Below, piece after piece: positions 58,391-64,000 of a stretch of 64,000 bases of DNA (position 1 is the first letter of the stretch; each line of letters begins with the position of its first letter). Source of the DNA: Sungkyunkwania multivorans (lineage in GTDB: Bacteria; Bacteroidota; Bacteroidia; Flavobacteriales; Flavobacteriaceae); assembly GCF_042675645.1 (NCBI RefSeq), contig NZ_JBHTJH010000004.1:1-64000 (forward strand), in the 5' to 3' direction. The position numbers were made by a program, and so were the translations under genes. Under the pieces are notes generated by a model that searched no databases, was not told the origin of the DNA, and saw only the letters and a program-made list of their open reading frames with translations.

Positions 58391-60658
58391 ATGGCTTTCG
58401 ATATTGAAATGATAAAAAAGGTGTACAGTCAAGTGGCCGAGCGCGTCGATGCAGCTCGCGAAGTGACTGGCAAACCTTTAACTTTAGCTGAAAAAATATT
58501 ATACTCACATCTTTGGGATGGGAAACCTTCTACGGCCTACAGAAGGGGTAAAGACTATGTAGATTTCGCTCCAGATCGTATTGCTTGTCAAGATGCTACG
58601 GCGCAGATGGCCTTATTGCAGTTCATGCAGGCGGGCAAGAGCAAGGTGGCCGTCCCTACTACGGTTCATTGTGATCACTTGATCCAAGCTAAAGTAGGAG
58701 CAACGATCGATCTTCAAAGTGCCTTGAATACGAGTAACGAAGTCTTTAATTTTTTAGAGTCGGTCTCCAATAAATATGGTATCGGTTTTTGGAAACCAGG
58801 CGCCGGTATTATTCACCAAGTAGTTCTAGAAAACTATGCGTTTCCAGGAGGAATGATGATAGGGACGGATTCACATACAGTGAATGCAGGTGGTCTAGGA
58901 ATGATCGCCATCGGTGTCGGTGGTGCGGATGCGGTAGATGTGATGGCAGGGATGCCTTGGGAATTGAAATTCCCTAAATTGATAGGAGTGCGATTGACAG
59001 GTAAACTTTCTGGTTGGACAGCTCCTAAAGACGTAATTTTAAAGGTAGCCGAGATCTTAACTGTAAAGGGAGGAACCGGAGCGATAGTAGAATACTTTGG
59101 CCCAGGCGCAACGGCAATGTCATGTACGGGTAAAGGGACCATTTGTAACATGGGCGCCGAAATCGGAGCAACAACTTCGACCTTCGGATACGATGAGTCT
59201 ATGGAAAGATACCTGCGTGCCACAGATAGAGAAGACGTAGCCGATGCGGCCAATGAAGTGAAAGAATATTTGACTGCCGATCCTGAAGTATATGCCAATC
59301 CAGAACAGTACTTCGATCAGGTCATCGATATCAATTTGTCCGAATTAGGGCCATTGCTGAATGGACCATTCACCCCAGACCTTTCTACTACGGTGGGTAA
59401 AGAAATGACCGCAAAGGCCAAAAAGAATGATTGGCCGATCAAAGTGGAATGGGGATTGATCGGTTCTTGTACCAATTCTTCATACGAAGACCTTTCTAGG
59501 GCATCTTCTATCGCACAACAAGCCTTGGATAAAGGCCTTAAGACAAAAGCAGAGTTTGGTATCAATCCAGGATCTGAACAGGTTCGTTATACTGCAGAGC
59601 GTGACGGTATCCTTCAAGTGTTTGAAAAACTAGACGCAAAGATATTTACAAACGCATGCGGACCTTGTATTGGTCAGTGGGCGAGATATGAGGATCCAAA
59701 GAACGCACCAAAAAACAGTATAGTGCATTCCTTCAATAGAAATTTTGCCAAGCGTGCCGATGGAAACCCCAACACGCATGCCTTTGTTGCTTCACCTGAA
59801 TTAACTGCAGCAATTGCAATCGCTGGGCGATTGGATTTTAATCCGCTTACCGATAAGCTGATCAACGAAAATGGTGAGGAAGTAATGTTGGATGAGCCTA
59901 CAGGATGGGAACTACCTCCAAAAGGTTTTGAAGTAAAAGACAATGGCTATTTAGCTCCTGTTGAGGATGGAAGTGGTGTAAAGATCAATGTAAGTCCAAC
60001 TTCAGAGAGACTACAGTTGCTCACACCTTTCGAGCCCATCGGAGACGAGATCAAAGGTGCTAAATTGTTGATCAAGGCCCATGGGAAATGTACTACCGAC
60101 CATATTTCTATGGCCGGACCATGGTTGCGTTATCGAGGACATTTAGACAATATCTCCAATAACTGCCTGATCGGAGCTGTCAATGCCTATAATATGAAAA
60201 CCAACTTCGTAAAGAACCAATTGACTGGAGAATATGGAGGAGTGCCAGACACGCAACGTGAATACAAGGCAAAAGGAATTCCGACCATTGTAGTAGGAGA
60301 TCATAATTATGGCGAGGGCTCATCTAGAGAACATGCCGCCATGGAGCCGCGTCACCTTGGTGTCGTTGCCGTGTTGGTGAAGTCCTTTGCACGTATTCAT
60401 GAGACCAATTTGAAAAAGCAAGGAATGTTAGGATTGACCTTTGCCAATGAAGCAGACTATGATAAGATCCAAGAAGATGATACTTTCAATTTCCTTGATC
60501 TTAACGAGTTTGCGCCAGACAAGCCATTGACGATCGAAGTGGTACATGCTGATGGAAGTAAAGATATCATTATGGCAAACCATACCTATAATGCAGCGCA
60601 GATCGAATGGTTTAAAGCTGGCTCTGCATTGAATTTGATCAAAGCGCAGAATGCTTGA
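58391..60658 (+). CDS. acn: Aconitate hydratase
   Basis: 755 residues. The iron-sulfur ligands are in GLIGSCTNSSYEDL and NACGPCIGQW. Other aconitase motifs are IGTDSHTVNAGGLGMIAIGVGG, KCTTDHISMAGPWLRYRGHLDNIS, and GEGSSREHAAMEPRHLG in the swivelling domain. It isomerises citrate to isocitrate in the TCA cycle. Its length and motif order are those of the mitochondrial-type enzyme. The enzyme is monocistronic and followed by a strong terminator. Confidence 0.96.
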   Translation: MAFDIEMIKKVYSQVAERVDAAREVTGKPLTLAEKILYSHLWDGKPSTAYRRGKDYVDFAPDRIACQDATAQMALLQFMQAGKSKVAVPTTVHCDHLIQAKVGATIDLQSALNTSNEVFNFLESVSNKYGIGFWKPGAGIIHQVVLENYAFPGGMMIGTDSHTVNAGGLGMIAIGVGGADAVDVMAGMPWELKFPKLIGVRLTGKLSGWTAPKDVILKVAEILTVKGGTGAIVEYFGPGATAMSCTGKGTICNMGAEIGATTSTFGYDESMERYLRATDREDVADAANEVKEYLTADPEVYANPEQYFDQVIDINLSELGPLLNGPFTPDLSTTVGKEMTAKAKKNDWPIKVEWGLIGSCTNSSYEDLSRASSIAQQALDKGLKTKAEFGINPGSEQVRYTAERDGILQVFEKLDAKIFTNACGPCIGQWARYEDPKNAPKNSIVHSFNRNFAKRADGNPNTHAFVASPELTAAIAIAGRLDFNPLTDKLINENGEEVMLDEPTGWELPPKGFEVKDNGYLAPVEDGSGVKINVSPTSERLQLLTPFEPIGDEIKGAKLLIKAHGKCTTDHISMAGPWLRYRGHLDNISNNCLIGAVNAYNMKTNFVKNQLTGEYGGVPDTQREYKAKGIPTIVVGDHNYGEGSSREHAAMEPRHLGVVAVLVKSFARIHETNLKKQGMLGLTFANEADYDKIQEDDTFNFLDLNEFAPDKPLTIEVVHADGSKDIIMANHTYNAAQIEWFKAGSALNLIKAQNA

Positions 60659-60678
60659 TCCTTAAAAAATAAATTTTT

Positions 60679-60709
60679 AAAGGCCACTGATTTCCAGTGG
60701 CCTTTTTTT
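60679..60709 (+). terminator. Terminator of the aconitase gene
   Basis: AGGCCACTG and CAGTGGCCT form a perfect 9-bp stem with a 5-nt loop, followed by seven T residues. Confidence 0.93.
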
Positions 60710-60872
60710 GTCTATATCTTCAAAGAAGCCAAGAATGCCGATTGCAAAAGAATAAACGATATGAACACCGTTAGAAACCATTTAAACGTAAAATAAATAG
60801 TTGCTTTTCCGTAAGGAAACCCAATCGTTTTCGACCATCCAACCATCTAACAATCAAATCGTACTACAAGTC

Positions 60873-61550
60873 ATGAACTCGCTATGGTATTTTGACGACG
60901 TCAACCTATTCAATGTGCTGTGTCCGCACAAATTCAAAAAATATAAAGCCGTGAACGATCACGAATTCGATTGCTATAAGAAGCAAGACTATATCTATTT
61001 TGAACAAGACAATGCCACTAAGGTATATTTAATAGATAAGGGAAAGGTGAAGATCGGCTATTATACCGAAGAAGGGGATGAAGTGGTGAAAGCCATCCTC
61101 TCCAGAGGAGAGATCTTCGGGGAAAAGGCCATTTTGGGAGTAGAAAAGCGAAATGAATTTGCGCAATCATTGGATAACAATACATCTATCTGTCCGGTCC
61201 CTGTAAATACCATGCACGAATTGATGCGAGACAATCAGACCTTTAGCTTAAAGATCTACAAATTCTTAGGTTTTAGAATAAAGAAGCTGGAAAGAAGATT
61301 GCAATTGTTGCTATTTAAAGACACAAAAACCAGATTGGTAGAATTTCTCAACGAGCTTTGCGAGGAATTCGGCTATGATTGCGAAAAAACAGGAGATAAA
61401 GTGATCCACCATCCATACACTCAAAAAGATATTGCTTCCCTCATTGGAACATCTCGTCCAACCCTTAACATTCTAATGAACGAACTTAAGGAGCAAAACA
61501 TCATCGAATTTAACAGGAAGGAAATTCGATTGCTGGAAAAAATTGCCTAA
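60873..61550 (+). CDS. Crp/Fnr-family transcriptional regulator
   Basis: 225 residues from MNSLWYFDDVNLF (ATG at 60873); the longer frame adds 24 residues of unlike sequence. The cyclic-nucleotide-type barrel (about 30-120) has YIYFEQDNATKVYLIDKGKVKIGYY and ILSRGEIFGEKAIL. The long dimer helix is followed by the winged helix YTQKDIASLIGTSRPTLNILMNELKEQNII. It lacks the N-terminal cysteine cluster of Fnr. A TGTTA-N6-TAACA palindrome, shaped like a Crp/Fnr site, lies just downstream before the next gene. Confidence 0.93.
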   Translation: MNSLWYFDDVNLFNVLCPHKFKKYKAVNDHEFDCYKKQDYIYFEQDNATKVYLIDKGKVKIGYYTEEGDEVVKAILSRGEIFGEKAILGVEKRNEFAQSLDNNTSICPVPVNTMHELMRDNQTFSLKIYKFLGFRIKKLERRLQLLLFKDTKTRLVEFLNELCEEFGYDCEKTGDKVIHHPYTQKDIASLIGTSRPTLNILMNELKEQNIIEFNRKEIRLLEKIA

Positions 61551-61561
61551 AAAAAGTGGAG

Positions 61562-61577
61562 TGTTAGCTAGCTAACA
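61562..61577. promoter_or_regulatory. Crp/Fnr-shaped palindrome
   Basis: TGTTAGCTAGCTAACA is a perfect 16-bp palindrome of the form TGTTA-N6-TAACA, the half-site spacing used by Crp/Fnr proteins. It lies 11 bp after the Crp/Fnr gene and 61 bp before the repeat lipoprotein gene. Confidence 0.6.
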
Positions 61578-61598
61578 TTTTATAAGCCTAGTCATTCC

Positions 61599-61606
61599 TA
61601 GCTTTG
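61599..61606 (+). promoter_or_regulatory. Candidate -7 box of the repeat lipoprotein gene
   Basis: TAGCTTTG fits TAnnTTTG and lies 32 bp upstream of the ATG at 61639. The -33 region (TTTT, about 17 bp upstream) is weak, consistent with an activator-dependent promoter. The palindrome at 61562-61577 is positioned just upstream. Confidence 0.5.
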
Positions 61607-61638
61607 GATCAAAATTAACTTCTAAACCAAAGTTAGCA

Positions 61639-63387
61639 ATGATAAGAAAAATGTTTTTAGGAGCGATCGCAATCGGAATGTTTGCAGCTTCTTGTAGTAA
61701 CGATGATGATGGACCAGCTCCAATTGTGGCCGAAGCAGGTACACTCACAGGTGGTCCTTTTACATTTGTGGTGGATGGGACACCAGATAACGTAAGTGGT
61801 ATCACGACCGATCCCGCTGCCGTAGGTGCAAATAGTACGTTTGTAATTACGGATGACCAGAACAATATTCTAGGATTACCACCTAATATCGAGGCGCTCG
61901 AAGCCGTAGATTTCGATGACGCCGGCGCTGGTGTTTGTCTTATTTGGTATCTACGCTATGAAGGTACCATTAGCGGAGCTGAGATGGGTATGAATGCCGG
62001 TGACCTAGAAGGCAACTTCGATCTGTCCAATTCCATAACGGTCACTCGACAAGGGCAGGCCAATGCAGGAACAATTGCTGGAGGCCCTTTTACCTTCACA
62101 GTTGATGGTACCGCCGATAATGTAAGCGGGATCACACAGGACCTCACCAATGCCAGTGGTTCTAGTAGCACTTGGGTGATCACGGATGATACTGGTAATA
62201 TTTTAGGTCTTCCACCTACGCTAGCAGATGTAGAAGGTGTAAACTTCGATGACGCCGGAGCAGGCGTGTGCCTTATATGGTACTTACGATATGAAGGAGA
62301 AATTACAGGAGCCGCAATGGGCATGAATGCAAACAATATCCAAGGTAACTTTGACCTTTCCAACTCGATCACAGTGACAAGGAATTTACCCGCCGAGGCA
62401 GGAACTATCTCGGGAGGTCCTTTCACCTTCGTGGTAGATGGAACGGTAGATAATGTTAGTGGAATCACACAGGATTTGAGTAATGCCAGCGGCTCCAATA
62501 GTACATGGGTCATCACTGATGATGCGGGTAACATCTTAGGATTACCACCAACATTGGCCGATGTTGAAGGCGTCAACTTCGATGATGCAGGTGCAGGCGT
62601 ATGTCTAATCTGGTACCTGCGTTATGAGGGAGAGATCACCGGGGCGGAGATGGGCATGAACGCCAGCGGTATTCAAGGTAACTTTGATCTTTCCAATGCT
62701 ATCACCGTCACAAGAAATGTAGCTGCCAACGCCGGAACTATCGCTGGTGGACCCTTCACTTTCACAGTCGATGGTACCGTAGATAACGTAAGCGGGATCA
62801 CACAGGACCTTACCAACGCTAGCGGTTCTAGCAGTACTTGGGTGATCACGGATGATGCGGGGAATATATTAGGATTGCCTCCAACCTTGGCAGCGGTAGA
62901 AGGTGTTGACTTTGACGGAGCTGGGGTAGGTGTATGTCTTATCTGGTACCTACGATATGAGGGAGAGATCACGGGCGCCGAGATGGGCATGAACGCCAGT
63001 GGTATTCAAGGCAATTTTGACCTATCGAATTCAATTACAGTGACAAGAAATGCCATGGCCGAGGCAGGTACGATTTCGGGAGGTCCTTTTACCTTTACCG
63101 TAGACGGCACTCCTGATAACGTAAGCGGGATCACACAAGACCTTACCAACGCTAGCGGTTCTAGCAGTACTTGGGTGATCACGGATGATGCGGGGAATAT
63201 ATTAGGATTGCCTCCAACCTTGGCAGCGGTAGAAGGCGTGGATTTCGACGCTGCAGGAGCAGGTGTATGTCTAATCTGGCACCTTCGATACGAGGGAGAG
63301 ATCATGGGCGCCGAGATGGGCATGAACGCCAGTGGTATTCAAGGCAATTTTGACCTATCGAATTCAATTACAGTGACCCGAAATTAA
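61639..63387 (+). CDS. Lipoprotein built of five tandem 111-residue repeats
   Basis: 582 residues. The signal peptide ends in a lipobox (FAASCSNDDDG), so it is a surface or periplasmic lipoprotein. Five repeats follow, beginning at nucleotides 61735, 62065, 62398, 62731 and 63064 (330 then 333 bp). Each runs AGTI.GGPFTF.VDGT.DNVSGIT, through VITDD..NILGLPP, then GAGVCLIWYLRYEGEI and GNFDLSNSITVTRN, with one conserved Cys. Repeats 4 and 5 are nearly identical in DNA over a long stretch, a sign of recent duplication or gene conversion. Its ligand is unknown. Confidence 0.9.
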   Translation: MIRKMFLGAIAIGMFAASCSNDDDGPAPIVAEAGTLTGGPFTFVVDGTPDNVSGITTDPAAVGANSTFVITDDQNNILGLPPNIEALEAVDFDDAGAGVCLIWYLRYEGTISGAEMGMNAGDLEGNFDLSNSITVTRQGQANAGTIAGGPFTFTVDGTADNVSGITQDLTNASGSSSTWVITDDTGNILGLPPTLADVEGVNFDDAGAGVCLIWYLRYEGEITGAAMGMNANNIQGNFDLSNSITVTRNLPAEAGTISGGPFTFVVDGTVDNVSGITQDLSNASGSNSTWVITDDAGNILGLPPTLADVEGVNFDDAGAGVCLIWYLRYEGEITGAEMGMNASGIQGNFDLSNAITVTRNVAANAGTIAGGPFTFTVDGTVDNVSGITQDLTNASGSSSTWVITDDAGNILGLPPTLAAVEGVDFDGAGVGVCLIWYLRYEGEITGAEMGMNASGIQGNFDLSNSITVTRNAMAEAGTISGGPFTFTVDGTPDNVSGITQDLTNASGSSSTWVITDDAGNILGLPPTLAAVEGVDFDAAGAGVCLIWHLRYEGEIMGAEMGMNASGIQGNFDLSNSITVTRN

Positions 63388-63392
63388 TCGAC

Positions 63393-63425
63393 AGAACTGG
63401 AATATGACTTTCATATTTCAGTTCT
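63393..63425 (+). terminator. Long hairpin after the repeat lipoprotein gene
   Basis: AGAACTGGAATATGA and TCATATTTCAGTTCT form a 15-bp stem with one G-U pair and a 3-nt loop, 5 bp beyond the stop codon. The following sequence is only mildly T-rich, so termination may be partial. Confidence 0.7.
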
Positions 63426-63509
63426 TCAGCATTTATGTTTAGTTATTTGTTGTTAGATTAGGAGCGCAATTCCGACTTATGGGTTGCGCTTCTTTTATTT
63501 ATCGCTCTT

Positions 63510-64000
63510 ATGAAACTAAAAAGACCCTCTCTAATAAATCTCGTTTTTGTAGCATTCATAGTCCTCATGATCATCCCGCAAACACGAATGCCAATACAGG
63601 TGTTCTTCAACAAAGCTATTGGACTGTTCGCCCCTAGTATCAATGATGCGGGGAGTAGAGAAAAGCTTGCTAACTACGATTTCATGATGGCCAGCCGAGA
63701 GGGGAGACAAGTAAATCTCAAAGATTTCTCAGGCAAGGTGGTGTTGGTCAACTTTTGGGCGACATGGTGCCCTCCTTGTATTGCAGAGATGCCTAGCCTT
63801 CAGAAGTTATATGATGACTATAAGGGGAAGGTGGCCTTTGTCCTTGTCACATCGGATGATGAAGCGACGGTAGTAAATTTCATGGAAAAAAACGGGTATA
63901 CTATGCCATTTTACTTTCAACGGTCTTTGGCGCCAAAAGAGATTCGCTCTTCAGGAATCCCTGCAACATACCTTATCGATCTCAACGGAGAGATCGTTAT
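63510..64000 (+). CDS. TlpA-type thioredoxin-like protein (cut by window end)
   Basis: 163 residues are visible and the reading frame continues past the window edge. The N-terminal membrane anchor (LINLVFVAFIVLMIIPQ) leads to a periplasmic thioredoxin fold. The redox motif WCPPC (W86-C90) follows the family start VVLVNFWATWC and precedes EMPSLQKLYDDYKGKVAFVLVTSDD. The cis-proline region is SGIPATYLID. It probably reduces disulfides in the cell envelope or assists cytochrome maturation. The C-terminus is missing, so the exact subfamily is uncertain. Confidence 0.92.
   Translation, partial: MKLKRPSLINLVFVAFIVLMIIPQTRMPIQVFFNKAIGLFAPSINDAGSREKLANYDFMMASREGRQVNLKDFSGKVVLVNFWATWCPPCIAEMPSLQKLYDDYKGKVAFVLVTSDDEATVVNFMEKNGYTMPFYFQRSLAPKEIRSSGIPATYLIDLNGEIV

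Noticed and set aside
61956..62576. Long antisense ORFs opposite the repeat lipoprotein (also 62673-62990 and 63006-63323)
   Set aside because: They repeat with the same 333-bp period because they mirror the sense repeats, and they have no start signals or domain features.

Overview
The window looks like a chromosomal segment from a (probably marine) member of the Flavobacteriaceae, phylum Bacteroidota. The evidence is a glycoside hydrolase with a type IX secretion (T9SS) C-terminal sorting domain, a large TonB-dependent-receptor-type barrel protein, DUF5916 and DUF4369 proteins, a GldL-like small membrane protein, many SCSNDDD-type lipoproteins, and promoters of the Bacteroidota form TTG/TTTG-N18-21-TAnnTTTG. 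There is no rRNA operon, phage or insertion sequence. One tRNA (Thr, TGT) is present. Gene density is high and most genes are housekeeping or conserved flavobacterial genes.

Layout. 1-480: tail of a possible gene plus a structured intergenic repeat. 482-4010 (minus): fluoride channel crcB, then an ammonium module glnK-amtB-outer-membrane porin. 4200-9176: SRPBCC/GyrI-like protein, M49 dipeptidyl-peptidase III-type lipoprotein and two uncharacterised proteins. 9279-12323 (minus): lipoprotein, TPR histidine kinase and NarL-type regulator overlapping as one operon. 12736-15467 (plus): MazG-like pyrophosphohydrolase, idi, a PTPS/QueD-family enzyme, manA and a small conserved protein. 15580-16397: tRNA-Thr followed by a perfect 21-bp hairpin and a 12-unit non-coding 51/52-bp tandem array. 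16476-21555 (minus): lipoprotein, DUF819 transporter-like protein, HAD phosphatase, DUF5916 barrel protein. 21602-24239 (minus): a tight five-gene SPFH operon with one short gene (DUF4177) that is easily missed. 24366-31519: S1/P1 nuclease, pseudouridine synthase, two AraC regulators with recognisable operator-like repeats, DoxX proteins, AlkB, MOSC protein. 31557-36400 (minus): two tandem paralogous membrane proteins and htpG.

36549-36713 holds what looks like an orphan transcription unit (perfect promoter, about 125 nt, perfect terminator, no convincing ORF), a candidate small RNA. 36757-46555: S9 peptidase, fabH, GH8 hydrolase with T9SS tail, TonB-receptor-like barrel, CoA-binding protein, sodium/solute symporter. 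46700-49875 (plus): recR, glycosyltransferase and a 2-oxoacid dehydrogenase E2. 51638-57045 (plus): an envelope-folding operon of three SurA/PpiC-like proteins with a MoxR ATPase and a GldL-like peptide. 57075-64000 (plus): acyltransferase, aconitase, Crp/Fnr regulator, a five-repeat lipoprotein behind a Crp/Fnr-shaped palindrome, and a TlpA-type thioredoxin cut by the window edge.

No complete defence island or mobile element is visible. The most unusual material is non-coding: the 51/52-bp array, the orphan transcript, and the operator-like repeats next to the AraC and Crp/Fnr genes. All family names come from reading motifs by eye; no database search was run.
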